This document shows, one piece after another, positions 15,474 to 25,890 of a stretch of DNA of 64,000 nucleotides. The stretch is from Dyella amyloliquefaciens (GTDB lineage: Bacteria; Pseudomonadota; Gammaproteobacteria; Xanthomonadales; Rhodanobacteraceae). Each line of letters opens with the position of its first letter. Position 1 is the stretch's first letter. Position numbers and translations under genes: made by a program. The stretch is taken from assembly GCF_004296575.1 (NCBI RefSeq), contig NZ_SAYT01000003.1, positions 1 through 64,000 on the forward strand. The letters are read 5' to 3'. The notes under the pieces were generated by a model that ran no database searches, was not told the DNA's origin, and saw nothing but the letters and a program-made list of their open reading frames with translations.

Positions 15474-16536
15474 TGTCGTTGCCTGTCGCATGGGCCGTCG
15501 TGCGCGCGGCCAGCGTGGCCGGCAAATGCAGTGCCGCGGTGACGCCTGTCGGGGACGCCTGGATCGCCAGCCTGGCGTTGCTGCCGTAGAGGGCAGTCAG
15601 CCGCTCGCGCAATCGCTGCAAGCCCGTTCCACCAGCCTGGTCCAAGGCCTCGGGCTCGGCACCGGCGCCATCATCGCTGATCACGAGACACAACCGCCCT
15701 TGTTCGATGCTGGCTTGAATGTGCAGATGCGTCGCGCTGACCTTGGGGGCCGCGCCGTGTCGCACGGCATTTTCCACCAGCGTCTGCAACGCAAACGAAG
15801 GTAGGGAGGCGTCCATCAGGTTGGCGGGTAGAGCAGCGGTCACCAGCAGCCGGTCGCCGAAGCGCAGCTGTTCGATCGCCAGATAGCGCTCCACGAAACG
15901 CCATTCCTCCGCGAGCGGGATCTGGTCCCGTCGCTCGTCCAGCGCCGAGCGCAGCAGGTCGGCCAGTTGCTCCGCCGCGTGGCTGGCCTCGGCGGGATCG
16001 AGCGGTATCAACTGCACGACGGTGTGCAGGGCATTGAACAGGAAATGCGGGTGCAGCTGGGCGTGCAGCGCAGCGAGCTGTGCGCGCGCCGTCGCCGCCT
16101 GGATCAGGGCGGTGCGCTGGGTCGCCTGCTGGGCATAAGACACTGCAGCGATCATCAGATACAGCCAGATGCCGGTCACCATGAAGCGACCCAGGCCGGG
16201 GCCCACGTCGAACACGAGGTGCCAGCGAACCAGGCTTTCGACCAGGCTATAAGCCGCCGCCCACAGCAAGGAGTACAAGGTGGCGGCGAACGTATGGATC
16301 AGCAGGAACGACCAGCGAAACGGGTAGGGCCACGGACATCGCCGGACCAGCGCGCTCACGCCCAGCCCCACGACAGCGCCGCTGACGATCATGCGCAGCG
16401 CCACTTTTGCAGCGCCAGCGAAAGGCGCGCTGTGTACGTTCATGATCAACACGGTGAACAAGCCCCACATCGGCAGCCAGCCGATGATGAGCTGCAGCCA
16501 GAACCAGCTGCGCGAAGGCTGCGGCGAGTTCGTCAC
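15466..16536 (-). CDS. LytS/YpdA-type sensor histidine kinase
   Basis: About four membrane helices (residues 10-115) are followed by the His_kinase domain with the phospho-accepting His in LHPHFLFNALHTVVQ, and an ATPase domain with the N-box (LQTLVENAVRHGA) and G-boxes (ISDDGAGAE, GTGLQRLRERL). The start is uncertain. A GTG at 16536 lies 6 bp beyond the DUF1579 stop; a GTG at 16590 has a better ribosome binding site (AAGGA) but overlaps that gene by 49 bp. It forms a translationally coupled pair with the LytTR regulator. The sensed signal is unknown; an envelope cue is plausible, since the sensor part is almost entirely membrane-embedded. Confidence 0.9.
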   Translation of the reverse strand: MTNSPQPSRSWFWLQLIIGWLPMWGLFTVLIMNVHSAPFAGAAKVALRMIVSGAVVGLGVSALVRRCPWPYPFRWSFLLIHTFAATLYSLLWAAAYSLVESLVRWHLVFDVGPGLGRFMVTGIWLYLMIAAVSYAQQATQRTALIQAATARAQLAALHAQLHPHFLFNALHTVVQLIPLDPAEASHAAEQLADLLRSALDERRDQIPLAEEWRFVERYLAIEQLRFGDRLLVTAALPANLMDASLPSFALQTLVENAVRHGAAPKVSATHLHIQASIEQGRLCLVISDDGAGAEPEALDQAGGTGLQRLRERLTALYGSNARLAIQASPTGVTAALHLPATLAARTTAHATGNDND

Positions 16537-16541
16537 GCGGG

Positions 16542-17123
16542 TCAGTTGCCCGTACGAATGGCGTTGAGTGTCACGAAAGCCGTTTCCCACGTCTTTCCTT
16601 CATCGTATGAGCGGTCCTGCACCATGTGGAACCCCGTCGACGTGATGGCGTTGAAATGCGTGCGGCTTCGATAGCGCTTGCCTTCATGGTCCGTGCCGCT
16701 GCCGATGACCACCATTTCGCCGTCTTGCCAATGGCCGGTCGAGGGCTGCGCACGGCCCTCGCGGGCATCGAGCACGGTGATCTTCCAGCAGTTTTCTTCG
16801 CGGGAAAAGATGCGGGTGGATTGCACTGACGATAGCGGGTTGCCCGAAGGGTCGGTCAGTCGCAGTTCGTCCTCGATGCCCCTGCCATCCACGGCGTGCC
16901 ACGCCTTCCAGTTGCCCGTCAGCTTTGGCATGCCGTGGATCAATGCCACCAGTCCTCCGACTTTCACCTCGCCCTTCACTTGCCATTGACCGAGCAGGAA
17001 ATCGAACTGGTGGAGCTCTGCTGCATTGGCCGTCGGGGTTCCGGCATCAGCCGCGTGGGTCATGCCGGCTGCGAAGCTCAGGGACAAGGCAGCGACGAAC
17101 GCGCGGCGAAGGAACGGTGTCAT
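16542..17123 (-). CDS. Exported DUF1579-family protein
   Basis: The ATG at 17123 gives 193 residues with a signal peptide (FLRRAFVAALSLSFAAGMTH, then AAD). The mature part has the DUF1579-type opening LHQFDFLLGQWQVKGEV and a beta-rich, lipocalin-like pattern of strands (GSGTDHEGKRYRSRTHFNAI). Such proteins are uncharacterised and may bind a small lipophilic ligand. It is probably the first gene of an operon with the LytS/LytTR pair and lies divergent from the ABC exporter, 166 bp apart. Confidence 0.75.
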   Translation of the reverse strand: MTPFLRRAFVAALSLSFAAGMTHAADAGTPTANAAELHQFDFLLGQWQVKGEVKVGGLVALIHGMPKLTGNWKAWHAVDGRGIEDELRLTDPSGNPLSSVQSTRIFSREENCWKITVLDAREGRAQPSTGHWQDGEMVVIGSGTDHEGKRYRSRTHFNAITSTGFHMVQDRSYDEGKTWETAFVTLNAIRTGN

Positions 17124-17289
17124 GGTGATGCCTCGATGTGGGATGGGACGCCTCGAGACTGCCACGGCACCCCATGCCCCAAGCACCCGGATTCGCCGAA
17201 TCGCCGAAACAGGCCGGTGAACGGTCGGCACCCATCAGGCGGGCCTGCCTACGCTATGCATCAACCCCAGGCCACGTCGGGAGTCACCC

Positions 17290-18007
<718 letters not shown>

Positions 18008-18015
<8 letters not shown>

Positions 18016-20377
18016 TACGCGCTGGCGCAAAACGCTGCGGGATGCTTGGGGCCATCGTGCGCGGACCTTGCTCGTGGTGCTTGCTGTAGCGCTGGGACTC
18101 ATCGGCGCCGGGGCGATACTCGATGCATGGGCACTGGTGCGCGTGACGACGCAGGCCAGCTATGTTGCCAGTCACCCGGTCGCGGCGACATTGCAGATCA
18201 CGCCGTTGGATGGTGCATTCTTGGCTCGCGTCCGCACGGTGCCCGGGGTGGCCGCTGCCCGGTTGCGCCGAACGGTCGTGGTGACTACGCAAGGGCCCGG
18301 CGAGCAAAAAACGGTCGTGCTGCATGCTCTCGATGACGTATCCCGCCCGGACATCGGACGACTGCAGGATGCGCAGGGCGGATGGCCGCCGAAGGACGGG
18401 GAGATCATGATCGAGCGTTCGTCGCTGGGCTATTCCGGCGCGACGGTCGGCGCGGCTCTTGCCGTGGCGGTGGCGGGCAAGCCGCCCGTCACGCTTCAGG
18501 TCGGCGGCCTCGTGCGCGACGTCTCGGTGGCGCCCGGCTGGATGGATCACCTGGTGTATGGCTTCTCCAGTCCGGCAACCTTGGCTCGGCTGGGCGTGTC
18601 GTCCGCGTTCGACGAACTGCAGATCACGGTGTCGGACCCGCACCCCACGCAGCAGGCTGTGCGGCAACTGGCGTGGCGCATCAAGGCGCTGGCGGAAGCG
18701 GAAGGTCGTCGAGTGGGCCACCTCGACGTGCCCGTGCCGGGCCAGCACATCCACGCTGCCCAGATGAGCACCCTGATGCTCACGCAGGGAGGCTTCGGCA
18801 TCCTGACCCTGCTCGTGTGTGGCTGCCTGATCGTCAACCTGGTCTCGGCGATGCTGGCGGGACAGCAGCGCGAGCTCGGCATCATGAAAGCGGTTGGCGC
18901 CAGCGAGGGGCAATTGGCCGTGCAGGTCCTGGCCCTGGCGGGCGCTTTGGGATTGCTCGCCGTAGCCATGGCGTTGCCTGCGGCGGCGTGGTTGGGGCGA
19001 CGCTACGGCAGTTTCCAGGGCGAGCTGTTGAACTTCCCGGTCGATCGCTACGCCATTCCTGTATGGGCATTCGTTGCACAGGCGGCCGTTGGTGTCCTGT
19101 TGCCTGTCCTTGCGGCTGCCGTGCCCGTCGCTCGCGCCTGTCGCCAGTCCGTGATGGCAGCGCTGCACGGGCAGGACTTATCCGATGCGCCGACCACAGT
19201 TAGCGCACGTCGCTGGCTGCAAGGCATGCCGCTCGCGCGTCCGCAACTGCTGTCGTTGCACAACGTCTTTCGCCAGCGTCAGCGTTGCATGCTCACCTTG
19301 GCGGCGCTGGCAACCGCGGGTGCCGTTTTCGTCGGCGCGAGCAACCTGCGCGCGGCAGTGGAGCGATCGGTGGATCTGCTCTTCGTCAATCAACATCACG
19401 ACCTCACGCTGCGCCTGCTCGATCCACAGCCGGCGAGTCGCCTGATCGAGACGGCGAAGGCCGTGCCTGGCATCACCCTGGCCGAAGCATGGGGCACTGC
19501 CCGTGCAGGCGTGGCACGCGCCGATGGCACCGTGGGCAACATGTTCAGCCTCCTTGCGGTTCCGAGGAGCAGTCGTCTGCTTACGCCCGCCATGCAAAAC
19601 GGACGCTGGCTGAGCGATGACGATGCCGACGCCGTGGTGATCGGTAGCGGGGTGCTCAGGAGTGAACCGGCATTGCAGGTAGGGCAGCCGTTACAACTGA
19701 CGATCGATGGTCGACAGACGACCTTGCGGATCGCCGGCATCATCGACAGCGGGCCAGAGCCAGTGGCGTTCATGTCGCAACACGGGTTCGCCACATCGAG
19801 CGGGCGCGACCTCACTTCACTGTTGCTGGTAAGCACCGCTGCCCGCGACAAGGACGGTCAACTCGACGTCATTCGGCGATTGCGCGATGCCTTCGACCGG
19901 CAAGGCATGGTCGTCTCCAGCACCCAGTTGCTCAGCGAAGAAAGGCAAGGGATCGAGGATCACCTGCAAATGGTGGTGAGCTTCCTCGGCGGCATGGGCT
20001 GGGTGATGATCATCGTCGGCGGCATGGGCCTGGCATCGACCATGAGCGTGGCCGTGCTGGAGCGTCAGCGCGAAATCGGCGTGCTGCGGGCCATCGGTGC
20101 GCGCGGCCGCACCATCCTAGGCATGGTGCAACTGGAAGGGCTGGTGATGGCATGGCTGGGCTGGCTGTTGTCGCTGCCGCTGTCCGTGCCCATCAGCATG
20201 GTGCTGGCGCGAGGCTTTGCCGCCGTGATGTTTCCCGTACCCACGTCGTTGCTTCCTGAGCCTGCCGGTGCATGGTATTGGCTGGCGCTGGTAAGCAGCG
20301 TTTCGGTGATCGCCTGTGCGTGGCCCGCACGGCGAGCCCTGCGCTTATCGGTGGTGAGGGCGTTGCAGTACGAGTGA
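18008..20377 (+). CDS. FtsX-like ABC transporter permease, duplicated form
   Basis: The ATG at 18008 lies inside the end of the ATPase gene and gives 789 residues. The protein has two FtsX units. Each has an N-terminal helix (LLVVLAVALGLIGAGAIL at about 22; LAALATAGAVFVGASNL at about 430), a large periplasmic domain, and a helix bundle containing the typical ELGIMKAVGAS (about 295) or REIGVLRAIGARG (about 685) coupling helix. It is the MacB-like permease fold found in antimicrobial-peptide exporters and lipoprotein-related systems. No periplasmic adaptor or outer-membrane channel gene is adjacent, so the cargo is unknown. Confidence 0.92.
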
Positions 20378-20488
20378 CTGTCGCTCACCTCGATTGGGTG
20401 CGGGTGGCCTAGACAAGAGACCGGAGCACGGTGAAGCGCATGATGCTCGCTTCACCGCGCGCCGACCCCGTCCACCGCAAATTTCGTA

Positions 20489-20764
20489 TCAGTGACCCTT
20501 GCCCTTGGTCTTGGTCAGACCTTTGCCGTTGGACTTGTCGTGAGCCACATTGCGCACCTCGGGGCCCACCTTCTCGTCGGCAGCCTTGGCGGATTTGGCC
20601 TCTGCCGAAACGGCGTCGCCATGCGCGTCATGATTCATGGGCATGCTCGTCGGCATGTCCGAAGCGTGACCACCGCCACCACCGTGGCCATGAGCTTGCG
20701 GAGCGGCCATGGCGGGCATGGCGACGATCGAGGCGAGTAGTGCGAATGCGATGAGTGTGCGCAT
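20489..20764 (-). CDS. Small exported His/Gly-rich protein
   Basis: The ATG at 20764 follows GGAG and gives 91 residues: a signal peptide (MRTLIAFALLASIVAMPAMA, then A-PQ), then a low-complexity mature part with an HGHGGGGGHASD cluster, several Met and His residues (MPTSMPMNHDAHGDA), and a Lys-rich C-terminus (KGLTKTKGKGH). The His/Met richness suggests metal binding in the periplasm, but no family is recognised. Monocistronic, divergent from the Vgb-like gene. Confidence 0.6.
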   Translation of the reverse strand: MRTLIAFALLASIVAMPAMAAPQAHGHGGGGGHASDMPTSMPMNHDAHGDAVSAEAKSAKAADEKVGPEVRNVAHDKSNGKGLTKTKGKGH

Positions 20765-21079
20765 GACGGAACTCCAGGAAGAAGGGCGGCCGTAGCACCT
20801 GTGGCGAAGACGGCGCCGGTAACATGGCACAGCCGGCGCGAAGTTCGATGAATAGATGGCGCAACGCATACGAAAAAATCGAGCGTTGTTCAGTGCGTCT
20901 TTCTCTTGCGTCAGCCATGTGAAAGATACGGTGGCTGGCGCTCGCCATTCGTGATGCATCACGTCAGCGTGGCGTACGGAAACCCTCACTATGCACAGGT
21001 CCAGCCGCCAACCGGGATAAGTGCCACAATGCTTCGACCTACGGGCTTTGCAACTCGTACATCACGAGGGGAGGTAGCC
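20765..21079. other. Intergenic region between divergent small His-rich and Vgb-like genes
   Basis: This 315-bp gap must hold both promoters. I see no convincing gene, RNA or long inverted repeat in it. Confidence 0.5.
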
Positions 21080-22123
21080 ATGCTGGGGATCGCGAACGCG
21101 AGCGTATCGTTGGCAACCCATAAGGCATCGGGCCGGGGATGGGCCGCGTGTCTCATGGTGGTCCTGCTGGGCGTCCTGCCCATGATGGGGTGGGCCCAGG
21201 CGCAGCCGTCTTCCTTTCAATCATTCGATGTCCCTGCCGGTAGCGGGCCACACGACGTGGCTCCATCACCAGATGGCACGGTGTGGTACACCGCGCAGGC
21301 GCGTGGTGCGGTCGGGCGACTGGATCCGCGTAGTGGCAAGGCCGATTGGGTGCCACTCGGTACGGGTTCCGCGCCACACGGCGTCATCGTCGGGGCCGAC
21401 CATGCCGCGTGGATCACGGATGGTGGCCTGAATGCGATCGTCCGGATCGACGCAAAGACGCTCGCCGTCACGCGCTTCCCGCTGCCGAAGGATCGGCCAG
21501 ACGCCAATCTCAACACGGCCGTATTCGATAAGCATGGCCATCTGTGGTTTACCGGACAGAACGGCATCTATGGTGAACTCGATCCCGCAAGCGGTCGCAT
21601 GCGCGTCTTCGATGCACCGCGTGGTCGAGGGCCATACGGTATCTGCGTGACTCCGGATGGCAGCCTGTACTACGCGTCGCTGGCTGGCAGCTATCTCGGC
21701 CACATCGACCCCAAGAGTGGTTCGACGCAAGTGATCGAGCCGCCGACAGCGAACCAAGGGGCACGCCGTGTGTGGTCCGATTCGAAGGGGCACGTATGGG
21801 TCAGCGAGTGGACGGCGGGAAAAGTCGGCATGTTCGATCCCGCGAAGCATCAATGGCGCGAATGGTCGTTGCCGGGCAATGGCCCGCATGCCTACGCGAT
21901 ATTCGTCGACGACCATGACGTGGTCTGGCTAAGCGAGTGGACGGCCAACGCGCTCGTGCGGTTCGACCCACGTACCGAGCATTTCGACGTAATGACGTTT
22001 CCCCTGCCGAATTCAAACGTCCGCCAGATGATGGGGCGAAAGGGCGAGGTCTGGATGTCTGCATCGGGCACGGATCATGTGCTGCTTCACCAGACGCAGG
22101 CGAATGATGCGGGAAGCAAGTGA
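21080..22123 (+). CDS. Virginiamycin B lyase-like (Vgb) beta-propeller, exported
   Basis: The ATG at 21080 follows GGGGAGGTAG and gives 347 residues. A signal peptide ends near GWAQAQ (about residue 43). The body is built of propeller blades with the streptogramin-lyase pattern: GSGPHDVAPSPDGTVWYTAQ, GSAPHGVIVGADHAAWITDG, GPYGICVTPDGSLYYASLAG, GPHAYAIFVDDHDVVWLSEW. True Vgb linearises type B streptogramins by elimination. Most chromosomal homologues are of unknown substrate, and the export signal argues against simple cytosolic drug inactivation. Monocistronic. Confidence 0.8.
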   Translation: MLGIANASVSLATHKASGRGWAACLMVVLLGVLPMMGWAQAQPSSFQSFDVPAGSGPHDVAPSPDGTVWYTAQARGAVGRLDPRSGKADWVPLGTGSAPHGVIVGADHAAWITDGGLNAIVRIDAKTLAVTRFPLPKDRPDANLNTAVFDKHGHLWFTGQNGIYGELDPASGRMRVFDAPRGRGPYGICVTPDGSLYYASLAGSYLGHIDPKSGSTQVIEPPTANQGARRVWSDSKGHVWVSEWTAGKVGMFDPAKHQWREWSLPGNGPHAYAIFVDDHDVVWLSEWTANALVRFDPRTEHFDVMTFPLPNSNVRQMMGRKGEVWMSASGTDHVLLHQTQANDAGSK

Positions 22124-22330
22124 TGTCGTGATCGCGGGCCAGCACGGCGCGGATCGGTCATCGACACGCCGTAGCTCAGTGATGGCTTGACTTCTTACTT
22201 CGCGAACCGTGCAGGATGAGAGTAACAACTGCTAGCTTGTGCCAGCGTGGCTGCGCCGCGCGGATCACGGATTTCCACGTTCGACGCGATGCGCGCTTGG
22301 AAATGCATGGATCGCACCATCAATGTGAGT

Positions 22331-23023
22331 TCATGGCGAGCGATGACTCGGTCCTCGCAGCGCATCCTGTATGGCCCGGGCGACGGTAGTTGCGATCTCT
22401 CGATACCCCTCATCCGAGTAGTGCACATTTTGAGGGCGCTTGAAGAGCTTGGGTTCGAAGCCCTTGGTCAGGTTATACAGATCGACCACAGGGATGCTGT
22501 GTTCATCCATGATCTCCTTGGCAGCCTGGTTGTACTTGATGGCGTCCTCGGGGTATCGCCCACTTTCACCCTCGGGAACAAACGTCGAGTTCTCCCAGAT
22601 GAGATGCGCCTTCGTCCTCTGCAGGCGCTCAACGATCGCTTCCAGGTTTCTCTTGTATTGGTCCAGACTGATGGCAATCGCGCCATGGATCTTGTCGCGA
22701 TCGTTCCCATCGGGAAGTGACGGGTTGTGATAGCAAAAGTCCCATTGACCGAAGTTGAAGCTGATGACGTCCCACTTCGTGGACCCCAACCATTCGTCCA
22801 TGCGCTCGAGTCCATAAGCAGACGTCTGCCCGTTTTCCGGATTTCGGATCACTTCAGCCTCGCCACCAAGAAGCGTGGTCACATGCGGTGTATAGCCCTG
22901 CGAAATCGAGTCCCCGATGATGAGCACCTTCGGCAGCGAAGGTGCCGCGTACACCGGCGTTGCAAATAAGAGAGCGAGGAACGCGATGGTCAAAAAACGC
23001 CTTATCCGTGCAATTGCCCACAT
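22331..23023 (-). CDS. Exported SGNH/GDSL hydrolase
   Basis: This 230-residue protein has a signal peptide (FLTIAFLALLFATPVYA) and the SGNH blocks: block I IIGDSISQGY with the nucleophilic Ser (about 39), a block III-like NFGQWDFC with Asn and Gly, and block V NVHYSDEGY with the catalytic His. The family comprises esterases and carbohydrate or peptidoglycan deacetylases. The start follows AAGGAG. It is convergent with the Vgb-like gene and divergent from the alpha/beta hydrolase cluster. Confidence 0.85.
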   Translation of the reverse strand: MWAIARIRRFLTIAFLALLFATPVYAAPSLPKVLIIGDSISQGYTPHVTTLLGGEAEVIRNPENGQTSAYGLERMDEWLGSTKWDVISFNFGQWDFCYHNPSLPDGNDRDKIHGAIAISLDQYKRNLEAIVERLQRTKAHLIWENSTFVPEGESGRYPEDAIKYNQAAKEIMDEHSIPVVDLYNLTKGFEPKLFKRPQNVHYSDEGYREIATTVARAIQDALRGPSHRSP

Positions 23024-23305
23024 GCGGCTAAGCTCCTTGCCGGCGTCGTAGATGGAGCGATAGTAGTGAAAGGGGCGACCACATCCATCACCCCCGCATT
23101 GAAGCCGTCTGAACGCGCCGTCTGTGAATTACCAGCTTCTGCTGCGCCGCGGCATTTGCTGGGGATGGGTTGTATGTAATGTCGGCTTCCGATCCCGGAG
23201 TAGACAATTGAGGTAACGGGCTAAGTCAAGTTGTCCGAGGAATCCAGGGGATTCAGAGTTGCTGATACGCTGGCGCGCCAACGCGGTTGAGGGATCATCA
23301 GATCG

Positions 23306-24370
23306 ATGAAACAGTGCTGTTTACTATCGTTCGGGTTGGCCTGCTTGATCGCGACAAGCTTCGCCAGCGGACGGGCTGCAAATGACCGCATCGCCCTCAA
23401 GGAGTACACCCACCCGCATCTGCTGGTGGAGGTGGATCCAGGCCGCCACCTAAATGTCTTCTGCACCGGCAGCGGCTCACCAACTGTGGTTTTTGAAGCT
23501 GGCGGTGGCGACGACAGCGCGAGTTTCCGCTCTGTGCAGCTTGGTATCTCCAAATTTACCCGTGTGTGCGCCTACGACCGGGCGGGTATCGGCTTCAGCG
23601 ATCCGGCCCCATGGCCATCCACTGCGGTGAACACCGTCGCAGACTTACATCGTCTGGTGCGGATCATCAGTCCGAGCCAACCGGCGATATTCGTTGGCCA
23701 TTCGGATGGTGGCCTCTATGTGTCGCTCTACGCGTCGACTTATCCAGAGGACGTCGCGGGACTGGTGCTGATAGATCCATTCACTGTTGGCGCAGACAAG
23801 GTGGCGTCGGCCGTACTTACACGTCGCCAACGGGACGCCTGGTACGCATCGGACAATCGCGATATCGCTGACGCGAGGAAGTGCCTGGAACTTGCCCGCA
23901 CCGGAGTACTCGCAAGGCCTGAGGGGAAGACGTCGTCCTGCCTGGATAATCCTGCCAGCCCGGACAATGCGCGCCATAAGATTTTGAACGAGCAACTCGC
24001 TCGTGCCAGCGAGCAGAGCGCCTTGCTCTCTGCCTTGGTTGACACCTATCCGGCACCAGATCATGGGATGTCGGCCGCCGAGCTTGCGCTGCAAAAGGCC
24101 AATTCCAACTTTGGAATGACGCCGCTTGTCGTTCTAACCGCGGGCAAGGACGAGCAGACGGCACTTCCCAGGCAGACGCGAATAGCGATCGCTAGCGCAT
24201 GGAAGAAGAACAACGATGAACTGGCCGCCCGGTCGGGGCGCGGAAAGAATATCGTGGTCCCGAATACACACCACTATATCCAGGAAGAGCAACCGGACGC
24301 CGTCATCGATGCAGTGCACCAGGTGATAGTTGAAGTTCGCGGTCGGGCCGAGTCGCCATCGCGGCATTAG
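23306..24370 (+). CDS. Exported alpha/beta hydrolase (paralogue 1)
   Basis: This 354-residue protein has a signal peptide (CCLLSFGLACLIATSFASGR, then AAN). The alpha/beta fold shows VVFEAGGGDDSASF for the oxyanion region, CAYDRAGIGFSDP, the nucleophile elbow VGHSDGG with Ser133, and a C-terminal NTHHYIQEEQPDAV with the His. It resembles the exported hydrolase of the next gene over its whole length, pointing to a tandem duplication. Substrate unknown. Confidence 0.85.
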   Translation: MKQCCLLSFGLACLIATSFASGRAANDRIALKEYTHPHLLVEVDPGRHLNVFCTGSGSPTVVFEAGGGDDSASFRSVQLGISKFTRVCAYDRAGIGFSDPAPWPSTAVNTVADLHRLVRIISPSQPAIFVGHSDGGLYVSLYASTYPEDVAGLVLIDPFTVGADKVASAVLTRRQRDAWYASDNRDIADARKCLELARTGVLARPEGKTSSCLDNPASPDNARHKILNEQLARASEQSALLSALVDTYPAPDHGMSAAELALQKANSNFGMTPLVVLTAGKDEQTALPRQTRIAIASAWKKNNDELAARSGRGKNIVVPNTHHYIQEEQPDAVIDAVHQVIVEVRGRAESPSRH

Positions 24371-24658
24371 CTCGGGCTGGCCAAGTGGGGCGGCCCCAAT
24401 GCACCTACTTTGCTTGGGGCGGCGCCAAGAAGGACGCTTAGCCTGGGTGCGATGAGTGTCCATTTCGCTCCGGGGCAGATGCCCGCATGTACCTGGAAAC
24501 GGGGCCTTGGCTGACCATTTCCCGCGCGTTACGGGCTTCCTCTCTACCGGTTTTGCCATGGCATGAGTGAATGTGCCGAACTTTCCTGGTCTCGACCGAG
24601 TCGATAAGAGCACATGCCGGGCGGCTCGCCGAGCTGCCGCACCTCGAAGGGGAAGGCT

Positions 24659-25684
24659 GTGGACGGAAAGCTTTGGAAGGCAAGCCAGGTAACCCTGTGG
24701 TTGTTCTTGGCGAGCAGTGCGCATGCTGTCAGCGGCGCGACCATCCATGTGCCTGATCACATCCCGGACAGCTACGCGCAAGCAGCGACCCTCGTCACCA
24801 TTGCACCAGGCCGAACATTGAATCTTCGCTGTGAGGGCAAGGGCACCCAGACGGTGCTTCTCGAAGCCGGCTCGCATGCCGATACCACGACCTGGTTCAA
24901 AGTGCAGCCGCTGTTGGCCTCATCCGTCAAAGTGTGTTCGTACGATCGGGCCGGCTTTGGCTTCAGCAACGAAGGCCCATTGCCGCGAAACCTGGATGCC
25001 GAAGTTGCCGACCTGCACGCGTTGATCCAGCACGCCAGCCTGAAGACGCCATTGGTCCTGGTCGGACACTCGAGGGGGAGCAATATCGCTCGACTGTATG
25101 CGCAGCGTTACCCGGCCGATATCAGTGGCATGGTTCTGGTCGACCCTCCGGCGCAGGATGTGGCTTCCGTCGCGCCGAAGTGGGCTCGGGAAGAGGATCA
25201 GATGAACGAGCAGCGGTTTGCCTTCATCCGCGAGTGTGAAGCCGGTGCCGAAAAACATCAGCTGGCTTCCCCGCCGCCTGCATTGGCGCGCTGCGTTGCC
25301 GGCAGTAATCCGAGTGCCAGTGCCAAGGTGAATGCGGCCATCGTTTCATACAAATACGAGCCGGCGTTCTGGCGCACGCTGAGATCGGAGCTTGAGGACA
25401 ACGCGGTCGTGTATGGCCAACCTGTATCGCCTGAGGAAACCCTTGGTGCGTTGCCGGTTGTCGTGCTGAGGGCTTCGGACACCGATGCGGATGCCCCTGC
25501 CGATATTCGCAAGACGCTGGAAGCGGCAAGGGACAAGACGCAGGCGAAGATTCTCTCCACGACGACTCATGGCCAGCACGTCATGGTCGATCACGCCTCT
25601 CACGATATCCAGCTGGACCAGCCCGAAGTGGTAACCAACGCCGTAACTTCCTTATTGAAGGAGGCGACCGTTTCAGCCCATTGA
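24659..25684 (+). CDS. Exported alpha/beta hydrolase (paralogue 2)
   Basis: A GTG at 24659, after GGGGAAGG, gives 341 residues with a signal peptide (VTLWLFLASSAHAVSGA). A longer frame to 24614 lacks a better start. It has LLEAGSHADTTTWF, CSYDRAGFGFSNEGP, the nucleophile elbow VGHSRGS with Ser138, and DHASHDIQLDQPEVV with the His. The pattern parallels the preceding gene (YDRAG.GFS, VGHS.G, QLDQP versus QEEQP), so the two are paralogues 288 bp apart. Substrate unknown. Confidence 0.83.
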   Translation: MDGKLWKASQVTLWLFLASSAHAVSGATIHVPDHIPDSYAQAATLVTIAPGRTLNLRCEGKGTQTVLLEAGSHADTTTWFKVQPLLASSVKVCSYDRAGFGFSNEGPLPRNLDAEVADLHALIQHASLKTPLVLVGHSRGSNIARLYAQRYPADISGMVLVDPPAQDVASVAPKWAREEDQMNEQRFAFIRECEAGAEKHQLASPPPALARCVAGSNPSASAKVNAAIVSYKYEPAFWRTLRSELEDNAVVYGQPVSPEETLGALPVVVLRASDTDADAPADIRKTLEAARDKTQAKILSTTTHGQHVMVDHASHDIQLDQPEVVTNAVTSLLKEATVSAH

Positions 25685-25890
25685 TGCGCGTGAGCTGGAT
25701 CGTTACATGGCCCACGATGCGATGCGCTGACCGACTGAGGTCGTAGCCCAAAGCGGCCATCGCAATCTGTCGGACTCCGTGGGATCAAGTCGGGGCCAGT
25801 ACGGCTGGCAGGAAGGGAACATAAACCTTATCGCGTCGTGTGGCATCCAATGCGGAAGTTGTTTGCCCTCACCAGTCAAATAGGCACCCC

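Noticed and set aside
21080-22123. Streptogramin resistance gene
   Set aside because: The fold is Vgb-like, but the protein has a signal peptide and chromosomal homologues are mostly of unknown substrate; resistance cannot be claimed from sequence.
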